Assembly: GCA_963082975.1 (NCBI GenBank)
Contig: OY720344.1
Coordinates: 88,040,107-88,104,106, forward strand
Length of the DNA: 64,000 nt
Direction: 5' to 3'
Origin: Labia minor
Taxonomy: Eukaryota > Arthropoda > Insecta > Dermaptera > Spongiphoridae
Shown one piece after another: positions 1-11,147 of this stretch (its first letter is position 1; every line of letters begins with the position of its first letter). The translations under genes were made by a program, and so were the position numbers. The notes beneath the pieces were generated by a model. That model was not told the origin of the DNA. It did not search any database and worked only from the letters and a program-made list of their open reading frames with translations.

Positions 1-95
1 TTAAAAGGCCAATAAGATCAATTGAGATATTGTAAATATCAATATATATATATTAAAAGATTTTACAGACAAAAACCTTTTTATATATATATAGA
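1..95 (-). mobile_element. Partial copy of the TCTATATAT-type Helitron 5' end
   Basis: The stretch ending at 95 matches, on the minus strand, the first 35 or so bases of the elements starting at 25897 and 63168 (TCTATATATATA then AAAAGGTTTTTGTCTG). The flanking base is not the expected A, and the match is lost by about position 60, so this is a degenerate remnant cut by the window edge. Confidence 0.45.
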
Positions 96-261
96 AAACC
101 TAATCTAATAATAATAATAATAATCACACCCCTATACCACCGATTTGATTTGCAGTATTTGAGGTGAAGAATCGGCTTGAATTAGATTGATCACACAATA
201 AAACCTGAAATCAAAATTTCTAACAAGACTAAAAATTAGGAAATAAAAAAATATAAAAAAA

Positions 262-540
262 ATAATTTCTTCATACATACCACGATTTCCTTATAATTAA
301 TCATATCTAAAAAATGAAAGCGTGGGCGCCAAACATACAGGGAAAAACGCAAATTCTACTTCAAATAGACATAGTTATCAATTTATAGTGGAAAATGAAA
401 AAAACAGAAAGGTTTGTGCATATACAAGGAAATGTCGTTCGTATTCTTTTCCTTTTCCTGTATGTTTGGCGCCCGCGCTTTCATTTTTTTTAGATATGAT
501 TAATTATAAGGAAATCGTGGTGTGTGAAGAGAAATTATTT
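262..540. mobile_element. Palindromic miniature inverted-repeat element
   Basis: Seen: two arms of about 85 bases (262-347 and 453-540) are near-perfect inverted copies, both including the GC-rich core TGGGCGCCAAACATACAGG and its complement. They enclose an unrelated spacer of about 100 bases. The open frame inside is an artefact of the repeat. Superfamily not determined; no clear target-site duplication. Confidence 0.7.
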
Positions 541-639
541 TCTCCTTTTTAGTGCATTAAAATAAAAACGTGTTTTTAAAAAGATTTTTTTATATTTTTT
601 TTATTTTTATTATACGCTTTTATTTATTTTCAAACTGTG

Positions 640-1036
640 TCCTGTCGTCAAATCATGCAACCTGAATTTGACTCACTGATCGAATGAGCTTAAATTTCGC
701 ATTCAAATGTAACTCCGATAACAATGCAATATTCTGGTTCATCCTAAGTCAGAGGTAACCTAGGAGGTATTATTTTTATCAATTAGTAATTACATATTTA
801 TATAATATATATAATATTGAAAAATAGTAATTTTATACATATTGCATAATATTGAAAAATATGTATGGGAAAAAACGACTGTTTTTAGGGTTTTCCCGGC
901 AATTATTCGATTTTTTCTCGCCTTAAAAACCATCCTTGGATTTCAACGAACATTTTAAAAAAAGAATTGGCAAAATCGGTCCAGGCATTATTGAGTAATA
1001 TCCAACACATTTTGCGATTCATTTTTATATATAAGA
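640..1036 (-). mobile_element. Putative Helitron-type 5' end and adjoining repeat
   Basis: Seen: read on the minus strand, the segment begins at 1036 with TCTTATATATAAAAATG preceded by A, the A|TC arrangement typical of Helitron 5' ends. No matching 3' hairpin plus CTRRT was found to the left, so the element is truncated or misassigned. GC-richer text around 655-770 appears to belong to the same repeat. Confidence 0.35.
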
Positions 1037-1976
1037 TTATATGAATGTTAATAAATGCTAAATTTTAGTAATAGTTTATATTTTTAAAATTTTTTTAAAA
1101 ATACCTCGTAACTATTAATATGTTATTCATAATCGAATGTACTCTATATCAGAACTACTCGCCATTTCAATTAAAAAAAATATAAATAAAATAATGGGTT
1201 CCTCAAGTCAATCATTGACTTTTGTATCTTATAAAAGTACGAGCGTGTGCTTATTTTGAAGGGACTTTTTAACTCGTTTCAAATTTTATCTTGAAAAATT
1301 GACATCATTTGAAAGCCTACTGTTTCATTTGATTTTGTTTGTTTTAATTAATGAAAAGCAATTCGTTGACCTGTCATTTAGTTTATTTTTTTTTTATTAA
1401 GTTGTTTTATCTTAATGACCATTTATAAATTGAAGGCTGGCTTCATTCAAATATTGATATGTTATTTCTTTTAATTATAAAATAATTCCTAAATTTTAAA
1501 TCTATAATCATAACTTCTTCAGGATAATTTATCTTAAAAATGGCAAAATCGATGATTTGCGGGCTACATCTGGCTCTTGTTTGGCTCTCTTTATTATATA
1601 TAATAACAATCACTATCTTAGTTTATTTACTTCGCAATCTGTAAAAATTAATACATAAATTATGTAACTGTTATTAAATATCTTAAAATAATAATTTGTG
1701 AATAAAAATAATATACGAATTTTTTTATACTTCAGTAATTTATTTAAAATAATTTTCTTAAAGAAAACTGCGACCACCTGAACTAAAATAATATTCTCAT
1801 AAAAAACTTATATGATAGATTAGAAAATTTTAATTGACCTGATTTTCTATTTTATTTAATAGAATGTTATTTTTTTCAAGAGCAAGAAATCATCAAGATG
1901 TTTCGTTTTTTTTTATTTCTATTTTAAAGGTTGAGCTCCTGCGATGTAATTGGTCTTTTCAGGCGTTCAAGTATAG

Positions 1977-2162
1977 AATAGGGTTGCTGACAGAGTAGGA
2001 CGGGGAGGTGTTGAGTGTGGACGAGGTGTCTTTTATATTGTCCTGCTGTTGGACGATGAAGAGGAAAAGCAACTGGAACAGGAGGGTCGAGATTCAATCT
2101 TTAAGCGACGTGGGCAGTCTATTGGCAATTTGTTGACCATTTTCGCCCACAACGCGTTGTAA
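1977..2162 (+). CDS. Stop-to-stop open segment, possible degraded coding fragment
   Basis: Seen: 61 codons between an in-frame TAG at 1974 and TAA at 2160, inside a GC-richer island (about 1930-2215). The translation carries a hydrophobic then acidic stretch (YIVLLLDDEEEKQLEQEG) followed by RDSIFKRRGQSIGNLLTIF. No initiating ATG is present, and I found no second copy in the window. Inference: a decayed transposase or gene fragment. The acidic-then-basic pattern is suggestive but I cannot assign a family. Confidence 0.25.
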   Translation, partial: NRVADRVGRGGVECGRGVFYIVLLLDDEEEKQLEQEGRDSIFKRRGQSIGNLLTIFAHNAL

Positions 2163-2351
2163 ACAGAGAATGAGAAAGAAGATGACCACTCGGACAACCT
2201 CTTTTAATACTATGCTTTCAATCTATTTCATATATAACCTAAAAAAAAATAAATTGAAAAGCATATTGAAATAAATGTGTTTTTTTATTATTATTATTGT
2301 TAAAATCAGTCAACATAAAACTATTAAATGCTTTTTTATTTGCGAGTTAAT

Positions 2352-2388
<37 letters not shown>

Positions 2389-2820
2389 TTGGTCACTTAA
2401 AATTAATAAAACTATTATGGGTCATAAGTTGCCAATCTATGAATTAGATATTTGTATATATTTCTGAACATAAAACCATAATTATTTTATTATATAGACT
2501 CATAAAATTCAAAGATTGGAATATGAGCAGGCGAGATTAAAACTTGTTCAAATAGAATTTTTTCTCCAATTTCTTTTGTATATATAGTTATGATTAATCA
2601 AACCAACTGAAAATTACTGGTAGACGATTCACATTCATTTCTTTTCGACACTAAAAATTACTAAATAACTGAGCAATACTATTACAATATAATATTATCA
2701 TTAAAATGGCATATAAAGATTAATTTAGACGGAAAAATTGTAATTTAAAACATCATATTATCATTTTTTATTTTTTTAATATTATAGATCACTTAATTAA
2801 ATTAAATCATAGTTTTATAT

Positions 2821-3440
2821 ATGTCGTTGGTAAATGACAATTTAAGGAAAATAGCATTTGCCTGAACAAATAGCTTCAACTATTATTTAATTTCAATTTG
2901 ACTAAGAAAATAGCATTTGCCTAGCATAGGCAAAAGCCATTTGGCTAAATCTTTGTTGGGCAAATAGTTTTAACTATTACAGTAGCCAATTACAAAATTA
3001 TTCAATGAAAATTATGTTCTTTATTGTATATTTATCTAAATTTAACTTGCCATAACTTCAGTGCAGTTATGAATTCTAAATCAATGTATATGTCAAAATA
3101 AAAATCCGTTTGATATAAATAAAATGAATAAATTATAAAAATTTAATATTGGACAGTAAGGCGATTTTTCAATTAAGTAAATCTTTCATTATCTAAGTGA
3201 TGTTTCCGTATTTTAATTATAGAATTTTATATTGCTTAAATAGCAGATTTTAAGATTATGTTGTGAACAGTTGTTAATTTGTAAATAATTTGCAAATAAG
3301 GCAGACACTCATCGTGTGTCTTGTTCACCTGTCATCGGTCCAATAAATGTCCGACATTTTATGAGCTATTTTCTTAGTCAAATTGAAATGAAATAATAGT
3401 TGAATGCTATTTTCCTAAAATTAGTATTTGCCTACAACAT
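2821..3440. mobile_element. Terminal-inverted-repeat DNA element, family F copy 1
   Basis: Seen: the ends are inverted copies. The left end runs ATGTCGTTGGTAAATGACA and the right end is its near complement ending in CCTACAACAT. Subterminal blocks containing GGCAAATAGC and AAATAGTTGAA-like text recur inward on both sides, so the element can fold into a long stem. It is about 620 bases, non-coding, and related throughout to 16546-17344. It serves as the empty-site reference for the hAT insertion in that copy. Confidence 0.75.
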
Positions 3441-4146
3441 AAGCATATATTTAACGTATCATATTTTATATAGGGAAAGGTTGTTATGAAGGAAATTTGG
3501 ATAATGGAATTGTTACATATTTATTAATGCAATAGATAGGTAATTATATTTATATTTCTTTTCACTCAATAGTAGACTCAGAAGTATTAAATATTCAATG
3601 TTAATTTTTGAAAAATTTAAAACCTGTCATACGCCCATTTAAGGAGACTGGTCTCCCTAACTAGGACGGGCACTCAGCCCGATTGCAAGGGACAAATGAG
3701 AACTAAAGCCCTCACCTTGTCGCTACAATATGAATTTATAATTAATAGCCTATTATTAATTTATAATTTAATTCAATTGTAAGTTAATTACCTTAATTTA
3801 ATCGGAAATTAATTATTCATTTAATTATTACACTTTAAAATTATTAAACAAAATAATTCTCGTTTATATTTTATTGCATTTATTTGGTTATTATAATCGG
3901 TTATTACATTCAATTATTATTATTATATTGTATTCATTTTGTTATTATTATCAATTGTTTTATTTAATTTATTTATTTATTACTATGAAACTTGGTAGAG
4001 GTGAGAGGCGGTTTTTTCCTCCTGGATATTCAAACAGTTTTGTAGAGTAGAAAAATGAATACAAACACTTTGCCAAACAACAAACAGATCACTTAAATAA
4101 AGCGGTTTGAAAAAAATACGAACTTATTCCCCAACCTATTAGTTTT
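3441..4146. other. AT-rich non-coding tract
   Basis: A short GC-richer segment near 3635-3725 (ACGCCCATTTAAGGAGACTG...) is flanked by ATT-rich simple sequence (3760-3980). No gene or recognised repeat. Confidence 0.5.
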
Positions 4147-4780
4147 ACCGACTGACGATAGTAAGGAAGGTATTGTTTTCACACCAAATTTCACATGTGG
4201 AGATTTTTACATATCTCCACGAATCATGCATTTTCTTAACAGAAAAAAGTATTTTTAGCATGATGTCTGTCCGTCCATCCGTCCGTATAGATGTGTACAG
4301 CCTGAACGGCTCAACCGATTTTGATGAAATTTGGTATATTTACTTAATGCATCAGTGGGATGAATTGATCAACTTTTGGTACAAATCCGGAAACCGGAAG
4401 TGGTAGTATTAGCGATCGACGATAGGAAGGGAAGGGTTATTTTCACACCAAATTTCACATGAGGAGATTTTTTTACATATCACCACGAATGTATTGGTTT
4501 TATCCTCGGGAAAAATCATCTTCATTATGTTTTTCTTAATTTAAAATTATATGACGTCACCCAGCCCTTCATGACGTCACAGCCTCGGGTAACGCCGGCA
4601 ACGCCGGCTACTTCAGCTATATATTATAAATAAAATAAAATTAAAAATATTTATGTTCTATCCATATCTGTTTTTTATTACATTAATAGATATATTAAAA
4701 TTATTTGAAATTGTTTCTGTAGCTGGAAATTAATTTACTTCAAACCGACGGTCGGTTCGGACCTGGCCACAGGTCAACTT
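4147..4780 (+). mobile_element. Family B repeat (GTCY microsatellite, HINE-like), copy 1
   Basis: Seen: it starts ACCGACTGACGATAG and ends with the complementary subterminal block around CCGACGGTCGGTTCGG. It holds a short (GTCC)n run at 4267-4286 and a pair of TGACGTCA palindromes at about 4552-4580. Near the second palindrome it carries GTAACGCCGGCAACGCCGGC, a hairpin-like GC motif also seen in copy 3. Subterminal inverted repeats plus (GTCY)n and a 3' hairpin are described for Helentron-associated non-autonomous elements (DINE-1/HINE); the assignment here is inference. The open frame inside is not a gene. Confidence 0.7.
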
Positions 4781-4928
4781 ATTTATGATTTAAATACGAA
4801 TAATCAAACCATTCAAGATTTTTTGGATTTAAAACCTAAAGGATCAGGATCTTGTTCATCCCTTTATGTATTTATATATTTATATTATAAAAAAAATTAT
4901 TAAGATATTCTTCGATAATCCATTAGAG

Positions 4929-5089
4929 CAGCGTTTTCCAACCATTTGAAAATTTTCGATTTTTTTTTTTCAATATGGTTCTAAAAAAAAATTTTGAATA
5001 AGGAAATTAGATTATTACAAAAGATAAGGGGGCGCAAAAAATTTTTTAACAAAAGGGAGGCGCCGGTACAGAAAGGCTGGAAACCACTG
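4929..5089. mobile_element. hAT-type miniature element
   Basis: Seen: terminal inverted repeats CAGCGTTTTCCAACCATTT and, on the other strand, CAGTGGTTTCCAGCCTTTC. The flanks CATTAGAG (4921-4928) and CATTAGGA (5090-5097) agree at 7 of 8 positions. The 161-base interior is T/A-rich with a short GGGGGCGC-like segment. It is non-autonomous with no coding capacity. Confidence 0.85.
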
Positions 5090-5097
5090 CATTAGGA

Positions 5098-6082
5098 GAT
5101 CCCTTAAGCGTGCATCAAGTTTTACTCTTTTTCCCAAAACCCATCGCATCTCATTAATTTGTCGAATATATGAATATATTTATATATATTTCGTTGATTT
5201 TATGAAACACGAATATGTTAAAGTTCACTCATTTCAGTTTAACCATTGAGATTAAATTTATGTAATTTAATTAATTAAACTAACAAACAAAAACAAGACA
5301 TATTCATGAAGCCACTTATCCTTTATATTATAATACACCAGTTAACTCATTAGTTGTTCATATTTTGCAAATACTCGCTAGTGAGTATCCCAACATTTTT
5401 TTTTATCGAAAAATAATTAAATACTATATAAATTATTATTTTAATGAAACTAATGAATAAAAATAATAAATAAATTAAATATCACAAAAATTAATCAGCA
5501 CTCTAAAATCCAAATTATAAATACTTCAATTTTATATAAAGTAAAGATAAATAAATGCATAAATTAAATGTATTTTTATAATGTAATTTACCTACACTTT
5601 GCTACCATTGAAAAATCTTCAACGATTTATCTACATAAGCAAAGAACTAATTATTTTTTTTTTTAAAAAAATCAAATAAGTAATTAACTATCAAACTCGG
5701 TAAAGTTAATATTAAATATTTATATTGATTAAACTTTTTATATATTGAACTAAATAGCTATTATATTTTGATTTTAATAATCTCATATTAATACATTTTG
5801 AATTTCTTTAATATATTACATTATTCTTCATAATCTCAAAGAACCTTAAAACATGTACCTATATGAATATTGAAAATTCTCCATTTTATTTATTTATTTA
5901 TTCTTGAATCGATTTGGAGAGGTTTATTTGAGTAATTGTGTGTGTGTCTGTGTGTATTTATTCAGTTCGTTAGAACTTCTTATCTAACATTTATTTGATC
6001 TTTCGTACTTTCAAACGTTTTCAAAGTCAAAACCGAATAAATTTGAACAATCAATTTTTCTCTCTAAATAATCAACTTCATT
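5098..6082. other. AT-rich non-coding tract
   Basis: Contains a short TG microsatellite near 5936-5956 and A/T simple repeats. Nothing else recognised. Confidence 0.5.
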
Positions 6083-6964
6083 TGCACATTAATTGACTTG
6101 AACTATATTATAATAAATTCAACACACTTTTAAATCTCATATTTCTTATTGTAATAACAAATTTTCTTTTCCAACACTATTTCAGAAATAAATTACAGGG
6201 GCCGAAAAGTCCCGGGATTTTTCAATAGATGACGATACTAGAAAATGAACATGACTAATTTCGTGAGGCTCATCTGTCACTAGTTTATGTATGAAGTATC
6301 ATGGCATTTCGTTCATTCGTTTACAAGCTACAGTCGTTTGAGTGACACTACTTCCGCCTTCATATGAAAAATTGAAAAACAGGAATAGCGCTCCTTGATT
6401 AAACATTGTTTTTAATGGGAAAAACTTGTCAACAATCATTGTGGTGGTTGCAGGAATGTTATTCCACATCAGCTCCTTCGAGAACAACAGTTTATCAAGA
6501 CGTGATATTCCTGTTTTTTCATTTTTCTTATGAAGGCGAAAGTGGCGTCTTTCAAAACACTGTAGCTTGTAAACGAATGAACGAAATGCCATAATACTTC
6601 ATACATAAACTAGTGACAGATGAGCCTCTCGGAATTAGTCATGTTCATTTTCTAGTAGCGTCACCTATTGAAAAATCCCGGGACATTTCGGCCCATGTAA
6701 TTTATTTCTGAAATACTGTTGGAAAAGAAAATTTGTTAATACAATAAGAAATATTAGATTTAAAAAGTTTGTTGAATTTATTATAATATAGTTCAAGTCA
6801 ATTAATATGCAAAGTAGGGTCACCCAAACGACTGTAGCTTGTAAACTCATTGACGAAATGTCATGATACTTCATACATAAACTAGTGACAAATGAACCTA
6901 TCGAAATGTTAATTTTCTAGTGGCGACACCTATTGAAAAATCCAGGGACTTTTCAGTCCATGTA
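6083..6964. mobile_element. Large palindromic Tc1/mariner-type element with an extra end
   Basis: Seen: an inner element at 6196-6697 is flanked by TA and has ends CAGGGGCCGAAAAGTCCCG and the complement of CATGGGCCGAAATGTCCCG. Complementarity continues inward to about 6410/6495 and outward through 6083-6193 and 6700-6812, so roughly 700 bases form an almost continuous palindrome. A further direct copy of the right end follows at about 6831-6964. Open frames on both strands (6299-6594) are mirror images of the repeat. Superfamily is inferred from the TA flanks and end sequence. No transposase motif was seen. Confidence 0.7.
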
Positions 6965-8490
6965 GTTCTTTTAGGTTTCGTGTAAATTTTTATTATTATG
7001 AGCATTTATTTTCAGGTTATATTGTGAGATATGAGTCTATTATTTTCAGCGCTCATTTGACACCATTTTATAGTTATTTTATGAGAGAATTTTTGAGATT
7101 ATTGGTCTTAGCCTGTGTGATCAATGTTTGAATTTTGGATTGAATGGTTAAAATGAGCACTAAAACGTCATGACTCAAATCTTACAATACAACGTTAAAT
7201 AACTTCTCATATCTATATAAAAAATGTTCTTTCAAAATAAAGTTTGTTTTAGTCTGTATAAGGCATTAATACCTTTAAAGACAACATAATATATGTTGAA
7301 ATCTGAACAGTAGAATCCCAGCACTTTTGAAATAATCCAAATCTGACAAAAGTTCCATTAATTTATTTAAGGGGAAAGAAAGGTTAACAGTAAACTTCAA
7401 AAAATTAAAATTCTCATATGAAAAATAAAAATAAATTATTTTTTTAATATATTACAAAAGAACTTTTATGAAAAAAAATATGAATGAAGATAATAAGTAA
7501 ACTAACTTATTATATTTTTGTTTTTAACAATGTTAGTTTACAATGCCAAAAAAAGTTTATTCATAATTGAAAACTTCATAACATCATTTGAATCTAAAAC
7601 GTTGATTATTATTTAAATTAAGTTTTATTATTAATATCGTTATCAATTATTAAATATTACACATATATCATTATATGACTATACATTTGGATAAATTAAT
7701 TATTTCCCATATAAAAGGAAATTTCTTGGAAGACAAAACATAATTAGCGATGCAAAAACTTTTATAACTAAATATTTTAAAATAAACTTAAATTAAGTTT
7801 GTTTATATTCTATAATACAACAAAACAAAAAAAAATAATCAAATTATATACTTTAAATAGAATTTTTACGGTTTATTTAAAAAAAGGATATAATTTAATT
7901 AATTAAAAAGTATAATTACGAAAAAGAATTCCAAATATGTTTTATAACTTCTTTTGATATTCGAAAAATAAATTTTTATATTTTTGAACTATTAATGAAA
8001 TTATTAATATACATATATATATATATATAATTATAAATAATTTTTTAAAAGGAATGGATGTATGAATGAAAACTCCATACGTTTTCTTTGTATATAAATA
8101 ATATGTTGTTGATTAATTATTTGACTAATTAGGAATATGTTTGATGAAAATAAAGAAAGTAATATATTAAATAGAAAATGAAACCTAATTTGTTTTTCAT
8201 CATTCATTTTATTCACTTAAATCCATAATTAGGAAATAGATATTACATTTATAATTAATTTTCAATAAACTTGAAATAATTTGATTAGAAAATATTTTAG
8301 AAATGATGATAACATACATATTTTTTCATTTTTAATTAATATAAAACTTTTTAATTGAAATATAAATTCAAATATTACAATAAATTGATTGGATTTAAAT
8401 TATTTATTAAATTATTTAAATGTATGTTGTTATGTAAAATGTATATTATTTAAAAATTATTTAGTATAAATATTTAACTTTGTCATTTTA
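6965..8490. other. AT-rich non-coding tract
   Basis: Long A/T stretches with a (TA)n run near 8010-8028. The minus-strand frame 8031-8216 is low complexity and unconvincing. Confidence 0.5.
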
Positions 8491-9082
8491 ATATCTCGCC
8501 AGAGAAAGTATTTCGACTCGGAAATTTTCGATGTCGAGATTTTGATGTTTTTATACGTTTTGAAGATTCCTAAGTCATTTTCACTAGGTTTAAGAAAAAT
8601 GTCTGTATATATATATATATGTGTGTGTGTGCAGACAAGATTACGCAAAAACGCTTTGAGCTAAAATAATGAAATTTGGTAACAGGGCTTTATTCAAAAT
8701 TCGTAGTTTTTTTTCAACTTTTGAGAAATGTAGCTCAACCGGAAGAGGGTCATTACTTACCACGTTTTGATTTTTTTTCCTCTAAAGTGACCATAAAAAT
8801 AAAGATATATGTTTGATAGTTTTTCACATGATTAAAAATTGTATAAAACTGCTATATATAGAATTTCGGCTTGATTGAATTGCTGAAAGTACCGGAATTA
8901 ATTTTTTAACACGATTGCCAGCACGTAACGTGGTGCCATCAACAAAGAGCCAAACACGCGCTGGTTTAATATATATTTATTAATTTTAATTTATAATTTA
9001 TAATTAATTAAATTTAACTTAAATATAATATTTTTTAATTAATCCAATTCAAATTTGCAGATTGTCTAGTGGAGACACTATA
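8491..9082 (+). mobile_element. Family C dispersed repeat, copy 1
   Basis: Seen: about 590 bases shared with 37145, 44690 and 47160. Landmarks are ATATCTCGCCAGAG at the start, a short TA/TG microsatellite near 8608-8630, the block GAGAAATGTAGCTCAACCGG, and a terminal segment containing AGTGGAGACACT. In other copies the end reads GAGTGGAGACACTC, a perfect 5-bp stem with a GAGA loop. A 3' hairpin and a central microsatellite fit a rolling-circle (Helitron/Helentron) derivative, but the class is not proven. Confidence 0.65.
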
Positions 9083-10446
9083 AAATTATTTGAAAGTTTT
9101 TAGATAATTAATGTAGTTTTTTAATATAATTTCAAATTCTACGTATAAACTATTATAAAAGACCTAATATAAAATTAAGAGATCTATCTTCTTTTTTGAT
9201 TGACTATTATTTAGGCTCCATTAGTAACTTTTAATATACCTAACTCTTAGCTACATTTTCTTTTACAAAAGAGAGGCCACGGGTTCTTTTGAAGTTTACG
9301 TGAAAAGAATAATTCAAGTTTTGTTGAATGTTGTAGTGTATACACAACTTCCTAATAGCCCATTATTCCCTTAGTACTCGAATTAACAAATTCTAAAAAA
9401 AAGTTTATAAGAGGGTATTTATTTAATTAATCCTTTCTTTAAATAAAAAACCTTTAGATAAATGAAGATAGAAGCGAGGGGACCGGAAGAGCACCAATTT
9501 AAAAAACAAAAGATGGCGCAGAATTGAACTTATTGGAAGGAAAGAATTATCTCTATCAAAGTCAATTGTTGTAGTATTTCACGTAGTTTGATTAAAGGCC
9601 AATAAATATGAGCAGATCAAAGCCTGAGTAGACTGATAATATATAAAAGTAGATAGTAAAGATTTTTGGTGGAAAAATAAATTTTTTGGGAGAGACTGTG
9701 GATCAGAAATTGTCCCAAAATTGAGTTTAATTTTATCACGTAAATAAATAAATGTACTTTAAAGAAATTTTTATTATTTATATATTTATAATCTGTTTGT
9801 TGCTTTTTAAATTTCAAGTTAAATTCTTTAAAAGAAAGCATCGTCTATATTTATTTAGTACTAAAAACCGCAGGATATTGGTAATGAATGGTTAGTAAGA
9901 TAAGAAAAGGCAATTTTCTCATTATCTTGAACTGATTATTTAATTTTTAAGAGTCAATTAAACAACTTATTAGTGGAAGTGCCTTGAAATTCAAAAAAAG
10001 ACAAAAATTTTTTCAGGTACAAATTAGTTTTCACAATTTACACAATTGGTAACCACACTTGGTTCTTGCCCACCATCTGAATTTTATTAAAATATTTTTT
10101 ATTTTTATTTTTTATTTAAAAATCAAAATATTTATTAGAAATTCAATTTATTTTAAAAACTTCAATATAAAATATTATAGAATTTTACTTTTTTAAAAAA
10201 TAGTTTATTATTAAAGGCAAACTAAAAAGTAATTTAATTACTTTTTTTTTAAAAAAAACAATTCATTAAATTTTCATTTGAAACGTAAATTGTAGATCAG
10301 ATTCTTTCGAAAAATATTAACTTTTATCTTGTTAACAGGAAAACTTTCTTCGTTAGTTAATTCTTTTTCTTGTATGACCTCGTGAATTATTTGATTAAAA
10401 AAAAAAAAAATTGTGCAAATGGTCAACATTTGAAGAAGTTCTCTAA
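9083..10446. other. AT-rich non-coding tract
   Basis: Minus-strand frames at 9617-9841 and 10274-10483 consist of Lys/Asn/Ile/Phe-rich sequence expected from AT-rich DNA; no motif. A mildly GC-richer patch at about 9470-9530 is unassigned. Confidence 0.5.
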
Positions 10447-10674
10447 GCAACTTTCCTCTTATGTGTTTTAATCCAAACAGCACTTTGCCAAGTTGAAATG
10501 AGCTATGAGCTGGACAAAGGACGAGCGAATGGGGGAGAACTGCGGCGGTCCACCTTCCTCTCCCCCACCCCGGGCATTCAACCTACAGACAGATTATTCA
10601 TGTCGAAAACTTACACACTGCCAGAGACAAAAGGGAATAGCGTTGATGGAGGAACAAACAGGTGGCCCAAATGA
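10447..10674 (+). CDS. Candidate exon or short gene, hypothetical
   Basis: Seen: a sharp GC-rich island with an open frame of about 75 codons that ends at TGA 10672-10674. The last 58 codons run from an ATG at 10498 (MSYELDKGRANGGELRR and on). The in-frame residues before the ATG are hydrophobic (TFLLCVLIQTALCQ) and look like a signal-peptide core, but no initiator lies upstream in this frame. An AG at 10479-10480 after a T-rich tract could be a splice acceptor, which would give an exon starting at 10481. The composition matches the coding exons rather than the flanks. Function unknown. It could equally be a conserved non-coding element that happens to be open. Confidence 0.3.
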   Translation, partial: ATFLLCVLIQTALCQVEMSYELDKGRANGGELRRSTFLSPTPGIQPTDRLFMSKTYTLPETKGNSVDGGTNRWPK

Positions 10675-11147
10675 AACTTTTTAATCTAAAAATCACCTCC
10701 ATCTTTGTTATGCACAAATATACATATATACAAAAAGCAGTTTCAATATTTCCTTTCCAATGACTAAGAAACATATTTGCATTTTATATAAAGTTTGACT
10801 TTAATTTCAAACATGCATCCTTATACATAAATATATTATAAATAAACCATTAAAAGAAATTAAGATAAGATTTCAAAAGTAATCAAAATCGAAAATAATA
10901 TTCAATTTAAATTTAAAAAAATTCTTATAATAGAATTTCTATAAAACAATTTATAATTCATTGGATATACAGAAGCTTATAATTTAATTAATTATCAAAA
11001 AGTTAATTCTTAGTATTGAAATACTTATTATTTAAAAAAATATAACTATTTAATAAAATATTATAACATTATATATAAAATTAGCTGGACCGACAGTCTT
11101 TGTCATGGCTTAACTATAAATATGTAATATTACATATATATATATTT

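Larger units (their letters stand above)
541..2820. other. AT-rich non-coding tract
   Basis: Apart from the Helitron-like end (to 1036), the open island at 1977-2162 and a (TA)n run at about 2357-2386, I see only AT-rich sequence with no supported gene. Confidence 0.5.

Noticed and set aside
322-552. 76-codon frame in the first palindromic element
   Set aside because: It crosses both inverted arms and its spacer; low-complexity product with no motif.
1960-2205. tRNA-derived SINE on the minus strand
   Set aside because: A TCCGAGTGGT sequence resembles an A box, but no acceptable B box, tail or duplication was found.
4173-4406. 77-codon open frame (and the similar minus frame at 36318-36533)
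   Set aside because: Both lie inside copies of the family B non-coding repeat; the frame is not kept in the other copies.
6299-6594. 97-codon minus and 62-codon plus frames in the palindrome
   Set aside because: They are mirror-image readings of the inverted arms and share the same C-terminal residues for that reason.
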